This document shows, piece by piece, positions 42,994-51,778 of a stretch of 64,000 bases of DNA. The notes beneath the pieces are model-generated. The model made no database searches and had not been told where the DNA came from. It saw nothing but the letters and a program-made list of their open reading frames with translations. Each line of letters starts with the position of its first letter. Position 1 is the stretch's first letter. The position numbers and the translations under genes are program-made. Origin of the DNA: Acidiphilium multivorum AIU301 (lineage in GTDB: Bacteria; Pseudomonadota; Alphaproteobacteria; Acetobacterales; Acetobacteraceae); assembly GCF_000202835.1 (NCBI RefSeq), contig NC_015186.1, positions 1,674,001 to 1,738,000 of the forward strand, in the 5' to 3' direction.

Positions 42994-43815
42994 ATGAATT
43001 ATCGCCACGCCTACCACGCCGGCAATGCCGTCGATTGCATGAAGCACGCGCTGCTGGTTGTGCTGCTGCGCGCGTTGACACGCAAGGAGAAGCCGCTGTT
43101 CGTGCTCGATACCCATGCGGGAATCGGCATCTACGATCTCGCCGGCCCGGAAGCGGGCCGCACCCGCGAATGGGAAGGCGGTATCGGCAAGCTCCGCACG
43201 GTCGCACCCACCGCTCTTGCAGATTATCTCGGGCTGATCCCGCCTGGCCTTGCCTATCCTGGATCGCCGGCCATCGCGCGCGCGCTGCTTCGGCCTGGCG
43301 ACCGCCTTGCGCTCTGCGAACTTCACCCCGAAGATGCGGCGGTGCTGAAGCGCCGGTTCCGCGGCGATCCGATGGTGCAGGTTCATGCCCGCGACGGCTA
43401 CGAGGCCGTGACCGCGTTGTTGCCGCCGCCCGAGCGCCGCGCCCTTGTGCTGATCGACCCACCGTTCGAACGGCCCGACGAGTTCGCCGCGTTGGCGACA
43501 TCGCTGGATGCCGGGCGGCGGAAATTCCCCTCGGGGATTTTTGCCGCCTGGTATCCTGTGAAGCACCGGACGCCGGTTCGCGATTTCGCTGCCGATATGA
43601 CGGCCAGAGGCATTCCCGACATTATCGTCTGCGAGATGCTGCTCCGCCCGGCACTCGACCCGGCGCGGCTGAACGGATGCGGCCTGCTGGTGATCAATCC
43701 GCCTTATGGTTTCGAAGCCGCGGCGGCCCCGGTGCTGGAAGCACTTCGTGCGGTGCTGGGCGAGGCGGATGCCAGCGTTGCAATCACGCGGCTGGCCCGG
43801 GAGAATGGGGTATGA
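42994..43815 (+). CDS. rlmJ: 23S rRNA (adenine(2030)-N6)-methyltransferase RlmJ
   Basis: A 273-residue methyltransferase with the RlmJ N-terminus M-N-Y-R-H-A-Y-H-A-G-N-x-x-D, D-T-H-A-G-I-G-x-Y-D-L, and the catalytic motif L-I-D-P-P-F-E. The frame extends to 42877 but only ATG 42994 gives the conserved start. It overlaps gpsA by 4 bp. Confidence 0.93.
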   Translation: MNYRHAYHAGNAVDCMKHALLVVLLRALTRKEKPLFVLDTHAGIGIYDLAGPEAGRTREWEGGIGKLRTVAPTALADYLGLIPPGLAYPGSPAIARALLRPGDRLALCELHPEDAAVLKRRFRGDPMVQVHARDGYEAVTALLPPPERRALVLIDPPFERPDEFAALATSLDAGRRKFPSGIFAAWYPVKHRTPVRDFAADMTARGIPDIIVCEMLLRPALDPARLNGCGLLVINPPYGFEAAAAPVLEALRAVLGEADASVAITRLARENGV

Positions 43816-44777
43816 CGGCACATCCCGAATTCGCCGTGATCGGCGCCGGGGCCTGGGGCACCGCGCTCGCCTCTCTTTATGCGGCGCAGGGGCGGCGGGT
43901 CGCGCTTATCGCCCGCGATTCTACAAAAGCCGCGGCACTGGCAACCACGCGCTCGACGCCGCGTCTGCCCGGGCTTCGCCTGCCTGACTCCCTCGCCGTG
44001 ACGGCGCGTCCGCCCGAAGCGCCGGTCACGCTGCTCGCCGTACCGTTCCAGCATCTGCGCGAGACCCTCGGTCGCCTGCCGCAAGGCAATGGTACGCTTG
44101 TGCTCTGTGCCAAGGGAGTGGAACGCGAAAGCGGCGCATTGGGACCGGAAATCGCGGCGGAAATGGAGCCGCGGCGGCCATGCGCGGTGCTCACCGGTCC
44201 CAATTTCGCCCACGAGATCGCCATCGGCCTGCCGGCCGCCGCCGTTCTGGCCATGACCGATGACGGGGCACGGCGCGACCTCGTGCAACACCTCGCAACA
44301 CCGCGCCTGCGCGTTTACGGCAGCGCGGATCCAATCGGTGCCGCACTGGGCGGGGCGGCGAAAAACGTGATCGCCATTGCCGCCGGTGCGGTGATCGGCG
44401 CCGGCCTCGGCGAGAACGCGCGCGCGGCGCTGATCACCCGCGGCCTTGCCGAAATCGCGCGCCTGACCGAAGCGCTGGGCGGGGCGGCGGAGACGATCTC
44501 CGGCCTTGCCGGGCTCGGCGATCTCATCCTGACCGCGACCGGCAGCGCGAGCCGGAACTATCGCGCCGGCCTTGCCTTTGGCCAGGGCAAGAGACCCGAC
44601 ACGGAAGCTGGCGTGATCGAGGGTATCGCCACAGCGCCGGCGCTTCTTGCCCGCGCCCGGGCAACTGGTTGTGAAATGCCGGTCACAGAGGCGGTAACCG
44701 ATCTGCTCGCCGGCCGCATCACGCTCGAGGCCAGCATGAACCGGCTGCTACGCCGGGCCCTGCGCGACGAGCGCTAA
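43812..44777 (+). CDS. gpsA: Glycerol-3-phosphate dehydrogenase [NAD(P)+]
   Basis: A 321-residue cytoplasmic enzyme that reduces dihydroxyacetone phosphate to sn-glycerol-3-phosphate for phospholipid synthesis. The NAD motif G-A-G-A-W-G-T-A-L-A starts at residue 11; A-K-G-V-E, G-P-N-F-A-H-E, the catalytic Lys in G-G-A-A-K-N-V-I-A-I-A and G-L-A-G-L-G-D-L follow. The start overlaps the rlmJ stop (ATGA). A much longer frame from 42789 is a shadow of rlmJ. Confidence 0.96.
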   Translation: MTAHPEFAVIGAGAWGTALASLYAAQGRRVALIARDSTKAAALATTRSTPRLPGLRLPDSLAVTARPPEAPVTLLAVPFQHLRETLGRLPQGNGTLVLCAKGVERESGALGPEIAAEMEPRRPCAVLTGPNFAHEIAIGLPAAAVLAMTDDGARRDLVQHLATPRLRVYGSADPIGAALGGAAKNVIAIAAGAVIGAGLGENARAALITRGLAEIARLTEALGGAAETISGLAGLGDLILTATGSASRNYRAGLAFGQGKRPDTEAGVIEGIATAPALLARARATGCEMPVTEAVTDLLAGRITLEASMNRLLRRALRDER

Positions 44778-44784
44778 TCGAGAC

Positions 44785-45492
44785 TCAGACGCCGAATTCG
44801 GCGGCCAGTGCCTCGACCGAATCGACGACCACATCCCACGGTCCGGAAGGATTGGCGCGGTCTCCGGTCGCGGCGCCGAATTCGAGCGGACGGCTGATGA
44901 AGGCAGTGCGCAGGCCGAAACTCGCAGCGGCGGCAAGATCGTCGTTATGCGCCGCAGCGAGCATGACCTCGTGCGGGGCAAGACCGAGATAGTCGCAGGC
45001 GCCGAGATAGACCTCGGCATCCGGCTTGTAGTGCCGAAAAATATCCGAACCGAACGTGACGTCCCACGGGAAGCCATTGCGCCGTGCGAGCGAAACCTGC
45101 AACGCAAGATGCCCGTTCGAGAGCGGGCCGATGATGACCGCCTGCCGAAGCCGCGCGAGGCCTGAAACCACGTCCGGCCAAGGTGCCAGGCGGTGCCACA
45201 GCTTCACCAGGTGATCGCAATCGGCATCGCTGAGCGGCCCGAACCCGTGCCGGCGAGCCAGTTCGACGACCGCATCGCGATGCAGGTCATCCAGAAGAGT
45301 CCAGGGTATCAGGCCGCGCCGCACCCGGTCCATCGAGGGCCGATAGGTCCGGCGCCAGGCATCGGCAACCTCGGCCCAGTCGGCGGAACGGCTGCGGGAC
45401 GAGCCAAACGCCGTCAGACCGGCGATCACGCTGCCACGCCAGTCCACCAGCGTGCCGAACACGTCAAACAGAACGGCGCGGGGCTGCGTCAT
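44785..45492 (-). CDS. Haloacid dehalogenase type II (HAD superfamily)
   Basis: A 235-residue HAD hydrolase. The nucleophile Asp is in L-F-D-V-F-G-T-L-V-D-W, the Ser-Asn motif in P-L-S-N-G-H, the Lys in Y-K-P-D-A-E-V-Y, and the acid region in A-A-H-N-D-D-L. The L-2-haloacid dehalogenase branch is indicated by the F-G-T-L-V-D-W start and the late A-F-I-S-R-P-L-E; true dehalogenase activity is not proven by this. It follows (on the reverse strand) the HIG1 gene by 5 bp and converges on gpsA. Confidence 0.85.
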   Translation of the reverse strand: MTQPRAVLFDVFGTLVDWRGSVIAGLTAFGSSRSRSADWAEVADAWRRTYRPSMDRVRRGLIPWTLLDDLHRDAVVELARRHGFGPLSDADCDHLVKLWHRLAPWPDVVSGLARLRQAVIIGPLSNGHLALQVSLARRNGFPWDVTFGSDIFRHYKPDAEVYLGACDYLGLAPHEVMLAAAHNDDLAAAASFGLRTAFISRPLEFGAATGDRANPSGPWDVVVDSVEALAAEFGV

Positions 45493-45497
45493 ACCGG

Positions 45498-45683
45498 TCA
45501 GGCGGTCACGAGCAGGATGACCACAAGCGCCACCGCGACCGCCTGAAGGCCGACACGCCAGCGCATCAACCGGTTCTGCCGTCGCGGATCGGCGCCCTGC
45601 GTCATGCCAACGGCGCCGGCCAGAAGAACGGCCACCACCGCAACCATGTCGACGCCGAGGAGGATCAGAAGAATATCACGCAT
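45498..45683 (-). CDS. HIG1 domain small membrane protein
   Basis: A 61-residue protein with two membrane helices separated by a short polar loop, Q-N-R-L-M-R-W-R-V-G-L-Q, which is the HIG1-domain pattern. Bacterial members are associated with cytochrome oxidase assembly or stability. No oxidase genes are nearby. ATG 45683 is the only good start, though its AAGG sits very close to it. It is divergent from the MscS gene with 52 bp between starts. Confidence 0.75.
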   Translation of the reverse strand: MRDILLILLGVDMVAVVAVLLAGAVGMTQGADPRRQNRLMRWRVGLQAVAVALVVILLVTA

Positions 45684-45735
45684 ACCTTGCCATATAATGA
45701 CTGACTCCGGCCGTCGATAGGGGGTGGCGGTTGAC

Positions 45736-48126
45736 ATGAAACGCGATGCCCCTTTCAGAGGAGAGATGTTCCGCGCCCTGTCGCTCGCCCTGCCGATCCT
45801 GGCATTGCTCTTGGGAACCATCCCGGCCGCGAGCGCGGCTGCGCCCGCCTCCAAGGCCACCGCAGCCGCGGCATCGCCCGCCGTAAAGGCCGCTCCGCCC
45901 CTCACCGCCACACAGATCGACACTGCGATCGCGACGCTGCGCGACGCGAAGCAGCGCGCCACCCTTATCGCCACGCTCGAAGCCATGAAAGGAGGGGCGA
46001 CAGCGGCCACGACGCAACAAGGCGCGCCAGGTATTGGCCTCGGCATCGCGCAGACGATCGAGGAATGGGCGGAACAGACGCTTCAGGGGATCGGGCGAGC
46101 CCTCAGCGACGCGACCGACATTTCCCTGATCTGGCATTGGATTGAGTTCGTCGCGACGGATGCGTGGCTGCGGCACACGGTATTGCAGGCGACCTGGCGG
46201 CTGGCCGTCGTACTGGCGGCGGCTCTCTGCGCCGAATGGGTGGTCCGCAGGGCATTGCGTCGACCTCGTACGAGCCTGTTGCGAAACGCGGCGCGACGGC
46301 GAGCCGCAGATGGACCGGGGCAAGAGGCCGACGGGGCCGAGGGAATTGCGGCGGCCGAGGCAGGAGAGACCGAGCGCTCACGCCGCCGCCAGCCGCTGCG
46401 ACGCTGGTTGCGCCGCGTCCCGTGGGCCCTGGGCCATTTCGCCCTCGAACTCGTGCCGGTCATTGCCTTCGCACTGGCAGGTGTCGCTTTGGTATCGGGC
46501 GGCATCGCGGATGACAGGGTCTCACGTCTTGTGATCGGCGCCGCGCTGGAAGCCTATGTCGTTTCGCGGTTTGCGATGGAATGCGCCCGTCTCCTGCTCA
46601 ACCCAAGGGCGCCGGAAATTCGGCTGGCAGGCCTTGGCGATGACCGGGCACGCTGGCTCACCGCCTGGCTGCGAGCCATTGTTGGCACAGTAGCCTTCGG
46701 ATACGCGGCAATTGCGACGGGCGGCCTGTTCGGCCTCTATCCGGCAGCCAGCCGCGTGCTGGTCAAGATCGTTTCGCTGGCGGTGCATCTGATGCTTGCG
46801 GTCATGATCCTGCAGGCGCGGAGGCCGGTGGCGGCCTTCATCCGGGGGGAGACGCCGTCGGCCGGCTTCACGGGCGCGCTCAGGATCGGACTCGCGCATA
46901 CCTGGCACATTCTCGCTCTCTTTTACGTGATCGCCCTATGGGTCGCATGGGCGATCGGGGTACCGCACGCCTTCTTCATCATGCTGCGGATCGTCGTGGT
47001 CCTCGGCCTCGTCGCCATTATCGGACGCGGAGTCGCGGCCAGCCTGGCGTCGGGGCTCGATTCGCTGTTCGACGAGCGAGGCACGCTACGTTCTCGGCAT
47101 CCCGACCTCCACGCGCGGATGCGGACCTATCTCCCGGTCCTGAAACTCTCGACAGGCTGCGTGATCGCCGCGCTCGGCCTTCTGGTCACGCTGCAGCTTT
47201 GGGGAGTCAGCGTGTTTGCCTGGTTCGCCGGAACCACGCTCGGGCGCCAGATCGCCTCGGCAGTCGTGACCATTGCGGCAGCCATCCTCATCGCCCTCAT
47301 CGTCTGGGAGGCAGCAAACGCCGCGTTGGAAGCTCACGCCGAGCGTCTGATACGTCAGGGGCGTCCCGGCCGCGCCGCCCGCTATCGCACCCTTCTCCCG
47401 ATGCTCCGATCGGTCCTCATGGGAGCCATTCTGGTTGTGGTCGCGCTGGTGGTGCTCGGCGCCGTGGGCGTCAACATCACGCTTCTGCTCGGCGGGCTGT
47501 CGATCTTCGGGCTCGCCGTCGGCTTCGGCTCGCAAAAGCTGGTGCAGGACATCATCACCGGACTTTTCCTGCTCCTGGAAGATGCCGTGCAGGTCGGAGA
47601 CTGGGTGACCCTCGCCGGAATTTCCGGCAGCGTCGAGAAACTCTCGATCCGCACCATCCGGCTGCGCGCCGGTGACGGTTCGCTGAACGTGATCCCGTTC
47701 AGCGCGGTGAGCACGGTATCAAATTTCTCACGGGAGTTTTCATTTGCGCCGATCACGGTCGGCGTTGCCTACAAGGAGGATATCGACCGCGTCTTCGCCG
47801 TGATCCGGGATGAGTTCACGAAAATGCGCGCGGACCCGGAATGGGCGCCGAATATTCTCGGCGATATCGAACTTTGGGGCCTCGACCAGTTCGGTGCCTC
47901 CTCGCTCGATATCGTGGGCCGCATGCGCACCCCGGCCGGACAGCAGCATGCGGTACGCCGCGAATTCAACCGCCGCCTCAAAATCCGGTTCGACACCGAG
48001 GGCATCGAGATACCCTTCCCCTATCAGCGGCTGACCATCGATCCGGAAGAATTCCGCGCCGCGTTTGGCTCCGGCACTTCAGGTGAGGCACGCCCGCCGC
48101 ACGAGACCACGCCGGAGAATGGCTGA
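45736..48126 (+). CDS. Mechanosensitive channel, MscS family, large form
   Basis: A 796-residue envelope protein. It starts with a signal peptide (hydrophobic stretch ending A-S-A-A at about 35), then an Ala-rich periplasmic region, several membrane helices from about 145 to 560, and the MscS core: the pore helix followed by A-V-G-F-G-S-Q-K-L-V-Q-D, I-T-G-L-F and the beta domain V-G-D-W-V-T-L. Such large forms (MscK/YbdG-like) protect against osmotic shock. ATG 45736 has GGGGGTGG at good spacing; GTG 45724 is possible. Confidence 0.87.
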   Translation: MKRDAPFRGEMFRALSLALPILALLLGTIPAASAAAPASKATAAAASPAVKAAPPLTATQIDTAIATLRDAKQRATLIATLEAMKGGATAATTQQGAPGIGLGIAQTIEEWAEQTLQGIGRALSDATDISLIWHWIEFVATDAWLRHTVLQATWRLAVVLAAALCAEWVVRRALRRPRTSLLRNAARRRAADGPGQEADGAEGIAAAEAGETERSRRRQPLRRWLRRVPWALGHFALELVPVIAFALAGVALVSGGIADDRVSRLVIGAALEAYVVSRFAMECARLLLNPRAPEIRLAGLGDDRARWLTAWLRAIVGTVAFGYAAIATGGLFGLYPAASRVLVKIVSLAVHLMLAVMILQARRPVAAFIRGETPSAGFTGALRIGLAHTWHILALFYVIALWVAWAIGVPHAFFIMLRIVVVLGLVAIIGRGVAASLASGLDSLFDERGTLRSRHPDLHARMRTYLPVLKLSTGCVIAALGLLVTLQLWGVSVFAWFAGTTLGRQIASAVVTIAAAILIALIVWEAANAALEAHAERLIRQGRPGRAARYRTLLPMLRSVLMGAILVVVALVVLGAVGVNITLLLGGLSIFGLAVGFGSQKLVQDIITGLFLLLEDAVQVGDWVTLAGISGSVEKLSIRTIRLRAGDGSLNVIPFSAVSTVSNFSREFSFAPITVGVAYKEDIDRVFAVIRDEFTKMRADPEWAPNILGDIELWGLDQFGASSLDIVGRMRTPAGQQHAVRREFNRRLKIRFDTEGIEIPFPYQRLTIDPEEFRAAFGSGTSGEARPPHETTPENG

Positions 48127-48178
48127 GTTTCACACGGCGCACGGTTTCCCCGGACGGAGAAAGTGTTATTTCTGACGC

Positions 48179-48904
48179 ATGGACCCCATCGCTGCCCGCA
48201 ACGAGCTTGGCCTTAAACTCGCCGGAGACGGATTTGCCTTCCTTTCCGGTGAAGCGTTCGACTGCATGCTACCCGCCGAAGCGGTCGCCTCCGCGGCGTG
48301 GGACGGCTTCGCGGCGAGCTGGGACAATATGCCGCTTGATGAATACATGGCCGATGGAGGGCGTTATCGGCGTCGGCGCTTCGGCGTGTTCAGCGCGATA
48401 TCCAACCAGACGATACGTCGCGCGCCGCATCAGGCTCACTATCAGACGCGTGATTACAACGCTCTGAACGGTGGCGTGGAGCGCTGGTTCGAACCGATCG
48501 GTGACGATGTCGCGGCAGGCCTCACCTTCCAGGCCCTGCTCGGCTTTACGCGCTCGCTTTTCGAGGAACGGATCGGCAGCGTTGCCTGGCATATCGAGGC
48601 CCATCAGTTCCGGATCGAAGCGCCGTCGGATGGCGCCGGCCTGCCAACGCCGGAAGGCATGCATCGTGATGGAGTCGATTTTGTCTTCGTGCTGATGGTG
48701 CGGCGAGAGAACATCAAGCAAGGCACGACGACGATCCACGATCTTGCCGGAAACGATCTCGGCAGCTTCACGCTGACCCGCCCTCGCGATTCGGCACTTG
48801 TGGATGACCGGCGCGTGTTTCATGGCGTGACGCCGGTAGTCCCGATCGACCCCGCGCGCCCCGCCTTCCGGGATGTTCTGGTCCTGACCTACCGTCGCGT
48901 CTGA
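48179..48904 (+). CDS. 2-oxoglutarate/Fe(II) dioxygenase family protein (PF10014-type)
   Basis: A 241-residue protein of the 2OG-Fe dioxygenase family that includes bacterial free-amino-acid hydroxylases such as isoleucine dioxygenase. The iron ligands are His162 and Asp164 (M-H-R-D-G-V-D) and His215 (V-F-H-G-V-T-P-V), and Arg231 may bind 2-oxoglutarate. The N-terminal F-A-F-L-S-G-E-A-F also fits. Substrate unknown. It is a single gene, convergent with cysteine synthase by 8 bp, with no clear ribosome site before its ATG. Confidence 0.82.
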   Translation: MDPIAARNELGLKLAGDGFAFLSGEAFDCMLPAEAVASAAWDGFAASWDNMPLDEYMADGGRYRRRRFGVFSAISNQTIRRAPHQAHYQTRDYNALNGGVERWFEPIGDDVAAGLTFQALLGFTRSLFEERIGSVAWHIEAHQFRIEAPSDGAGLPTPEGMHRDGVDFVFVLMVRRENIKQGTTTIHDLAGNDLGSFTLTRPRDSALVDDRRVFHGVTPVVPIDPARPAFRDVLVLTYRRV

Positions 48905-48912
48905 TTCCCCCC

Positions 48913-49920
48913 TTACCCGAGCCAGGGCGGCACCGGCAGCCCCTTGCCGCGCAGGAATTCCGGGTTGAACAGCTTCGACTGGTAACGCGACGCGCCATCG
49001 CAAAGGATCGTCACGATCGTGTGGCCCGGCCCCATTTCGCGTGCGACGCGAATGGCCGCTGCGACATTGATTCCCGCGGAACCACCGACCGAGAGGCCCT
49101 CGTGGATCATCAGGTCGTAGACCTGCCCGAGCATTTCGGTATCGGGAATGCGCACCGCATCATCAATTGGCGCGCCTTCCAGATTGGCCGTAACCCGTCC
49201 CTGGCCGATTCCCTCGGAAATCGATGATCCGGAGGACGTTATCTCACCGGTCTTGATCCACGAATGCAAGGCGCTGCCTTCGGGGTCGGCAAGCACGATG
49301 CGGGTGGCCGGATTGCGCTCCTTCAACGCCAAGGCGACGCCGGCGAGCGTGCCGCCGGTTCCGCAAGCGCAGGTGAAGGCATCGATCCTGCCGCCCGTCT
49401 GCGCGCATATCTCCGGCCCGGTCGTGCGGCGATGCCCCTCCCGGTTGGCAAGGTTGTCGAACTGGTTCGCCCAGTAGCCGCCGCATTCCTCGGCAATACG
49501 ACGGGAAACGTGAACGTAGTTGCCGGGATCGCGATAGGGTTTTGCCGGCACGAGGCGCAGATCGGCGCCGATCATGCGGAGAAAATCCTTCTTTTCCTGG
49601 CTCTGCGTCTCGGGCATCACAATAATGCTGCGATAGCCGCGCGCATTGGCCACCAGCGTGAGGCCAATCCCGGTGTTGCCCGCCGTTCCCTCGACGATGG
49701 TGCCTGACCGGCCCGGCGTGAGCAGGCCCCGCGCCTCGGCATCCTCGATAATCGCGAGCGCCGCACGATCCTTCACAGAGCCGCCCGGATTCATGAATTC
49801 GGCCTTGCCAAGGATTTCACAGCCAGTCGCCTCGGATGCACGACGCAGGCGGATCAAGGGTGTATGGCCGATCGCACCGATGAATCCGCCGGCGATCGAG
49901 GTCGCTGATTGCACTGTCAC
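48913..49920 (-). CDS. Cysteine synthase A family PLP enzyme
   Basis: A 335-residue beta-replacing enzyme making cysteine from O-acetylserine and sulfide. The PLP Lys is Lys50 in N-P-G-G-S-V-K-D-R; G-T-A-G-N-T-G-I is the substrate loop and C-G-T-G-G-T-L-A-G the phosphate loop. The internal stretch I-T-S-S-G-S-S-I-S-E-G-I-G and the C-terminal L-P-V-P-P-W-L are seen in the CysK2-like/CysK subgroup with slightly longer chains. Start GTG 49920. It is divergent from the rhodanese gene, another sulfur-related gene. Confidence 0.88.
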   Translation of the reverse strand: MTVQSATSIAGGFIGAIGHTPLIRLRRASEATGCEILGKAEFMNPGGSVKDRAALAIIEDAEARGLLTPGRSGTIVEGTAGNTGIGLTLVANARGYRSIIVMPETQSQEKKDFLRMIGADLRLVPAKPYRDPGNYVHVSRRIAEECGGYWANQFDNLANREGHRRTTGPEICAQTGGRIDAFTCACGTGGTLAGVALALKERNPATRIVLADPEGSALHSWIKTGEITSSGSSISEGIGQGRVTANLEGAPIDDAVRIPDTEMLGQVYDLMIHEGLSVGGSAGINVAAAIRVAREMGPGHTIVTILCDGASRYQSKLFNPEFLRGKGLPVPPWLG

Positions 49921-50013
49921 GCTGTTCTTTCTCCCGTGTAACCGTCTTGCATCAGAACCTGGCGTCGGACAACAATGCTTCGATGCCAGGAAGGCGATGA
50001 ACCGGAGGATGAT

Positions 50014-50424
50014 ATGGTTGACGATGTGGCTCCGAAACAGGTGTGGGAGGCGCTGATGAGCAACCCCGAGGCCATGCTCTGCGATGTGCGGACCAGCGCC
50101 GAGTGGACCTTTGTCGGGCTACCCGACCTCTCCCAGGCCGGAAAGCAGGTCATCCCGATCGAGTTGCAGGTCTTCCCCAGCATGCAGCACAATCCGCATT
50201 TTCTCGACGAGATGAAGCGCGCGGGCCTAAACGCGGATCACCACGTCTATTTCATCTGCCGTAGCGGCGGCCGCAGCATGGCTGCGGCACGGATCGCGCA
50301 GGAGCATGGCTTTCCCCATGTCTACAACGTGAGGGACGGATTCGAAGGCCCGCACGACCAGCGCGGCCATCGCGGCCATGTGGCTGGCTGGAAGCATGAT
50401 GGTCTGCCCTGGGTGCAGAAATAG
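50014..50424 (+). CDS. Rhodanese-like domain protein
   Basis: A 136-residue single-domain sulfurtransferase. The active-site loop C-R-S-G-G-R-S puts the persulfide Cys at residue 82; C-D-V-R-T-S-A-E-W is the usual N-terminal block. GGAGG just upstream supports ATG 50014 over ATG 49975. The 93-bp divergent spacing from cysteine synthase suggests related sulfur metabolism, by inference. Confidence 0.87.
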   Translation: MVDDVAPKQVWEALMSNPEAMLCDVRTSAEWTFVGLPDLSQAGKQVIPIELQVFPSMQHNPHFLDEMKRAGLNADHHVYFICRSGGRSMAAARIAQEHGFPHVYNVRDGFEGPHDQRGHRGHVAGWKHDGLPWVQK

Positions 50425-50489
50425 GCGTTGGTCCACCGGCGCGCGGAAGCAGCCCTGCGCACGCGTGTCTGGAAAACCTCACCTCCCTG

Positions 50490-50502
50490 CCCTCATTGAG
50501 GG
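50490..50502 (+). promoter_or_regulatory. Small hairpin over the ribosome site of the YnfM-like gene
   Basis: CCCTC-ATT-GAGGG ends 3 bp before the ATG at 50506, with the GAGGGTGG that should act as ribosome site in its right arm. If formed, it would hide that site and lower translation. Confidence 0.35.
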
Positions 50503-50505
50503 TGG

Positions 50506-51735
50506 ATGAACGATCCGACACCGACAACCGCGACCTCGTTCCATATAAAGCGCGGCTCCGCGGAATTCCGCCGCACGACACTTGCAATGTTCGCTGCCGG
50601 CTTCGCGACTTTTGCGCTGATGTATTGCGTGCAGCCGCTGCTGCCGGTGTTTGCGAGCGATTTCCGCGTGCGCCCGGTGTCGGCAAGCCTCGCTCTGTCG
50701 CTCACCACTTTCACCCTCGCCGGTTCCCTGCTCGTGGCCAGCGCGGTCTCGGAAGCATGGGGCCGCAAGAACATGATGGCGGGCTCGGTCATCGGCGCCG
50801 CCTTCCTGACCATTGCTTCGGCGGCGATTCCGCATTGGGGCGCCTTTCTCGCGGTCCGCGCATTGATCGGCCTTGTGCTTTCGGGCCTGCCCGCGGTGGC
50901 CATGGCCTATCTCGCGGAGGAAATTGATCCCAAATCGATGAGTCTCGCCATGGGCCTCTATGTCGGCGGCAGCGGCTTCGGCGGCATGAGCGGTCGACTG
51001 ATTACGGGAGTGCTGGCCGATCTTGCCGGGTGGCGGATCGCGATTGCGGGCATTGGCGCGATCGGCCTCGCCTCCGGAATCATCTTCACCTCCAGCCTGC
51101 CGGCATCGCGCAACTTCACCCGCCGGACACTTTCAATCAGGCATCTCGCGCGAAGCTATGCCGCTCACCTCGCCGATCCGGCATTGCGACTGCTCTATGC
51201 CGAGGGCTTCCTGATCATGGGCGGCTTCGTGACCATCTATAACTACATCACGTTCCGCCTGCTCGCCCCGCCATTCAGCCTGTCGCAGGCTGCGGTCGGC
51301 ATGATTTTCGCGGTCTATCTCGTGGGCGTCGGCAGTTCGGCCTGGAGCGGCCACCTCACCGGCAGGATCGGAAGGGCGCGGATGCTGCCGATCGCGATCG
51401 CTTTGGAACTTGCCGGCGCCCTTCTGACCCTTTCGGGGACTCTATGGCTTGTCATCGCAGGTATCGCGCTGGTCACGCTCGGCTTCTTCGCGAGCCACAC
51501 GACGGCAAGCGCCTGGGTCGGGGCCGCCGCGCGCGGCGCGCGGGCACAGGCTGCGGCACTTTACCTGTTTCTCTATTATCTCGGGTCGAGCCTTGTGGGC
51601 TCGCTCGGCGGATTCGCCTGGAGTTCGTGGGGCTGGAGCGGCGTGGTGACGATGATCGCGCTACTGTTGCTGGCCGGGCTTGCATTGGCAGTGCGACTGG
51701 CCATCTTGCCATCCCGGCGCGCGGAGGTCATGTAG
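50506..51735 (+). CDS. MFS transporter, YnfM-like
   Basis: A 409-residue, 12-helix permease. The helix 1 stretch F-A-L-M-Y-C-V-Q-P-L-L-P and E-A-W-G-R-K-N (motif A) and G-S-G-F-G-G-M-S-G-R (motif C position) match the YnfM branch, which includes arabinose/drug efflux members. Export is more likely than import, but no substrate can be named. Monocistronic, between the rhodanese and map genes. Confidence 0.87.
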   Translation: MNDPTPTTATSFHIKRGSAEFRRTTLAMFAAGFATFALMYCVQPLLPVFASDFRVRPVSASLALSLTTFTLAGSLLVASAVSEAWGRKNMMAGSVIGAAFLTIASAAIPHWGAFLAVRALIGLVLSGLPAVAMAYLAEEIDPKSMSLAMGLYVGGSGFGGMSGRLITGVLADLAGWRIAIAGIGAIGLASGIIFTSSLPASRNFTRRTLSIRHLARSYAAHLADPALRLLYAEGFLIMGGFVTIYNYITFRLLAPPFSLSQAAVGMIFAVYLVGVGSSAWSGHLTGRIGRARMLPIAIALELAGALLTLSGTLWLVIAGIALVTLGFFASHTTASAWVGAAARGARAQAAALYLFLYYLGSSLVGSLGGFAWSSWGWSGVVTMIALLLLAGLALAVRLAILPSRRAEVM

Positions 51736-51778
51736 CGAAGATGAATCATGAAGCGGTCAAACTGGCGGAGTGCGGCTG

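Noticed and set aside
42789-43811. Long extension of gpsA
   Set aside because: This is rlmJ read in another frame; rlmJ has complete motifs and gpsA starts correctly at 43812.
45693-45698. Perfect TATAAT between the HIG1 and MscS genes
   Set aside because: There is no -35-like hexamer at 16-18 bp and no TGn extension, so I did not list it as a promoter.
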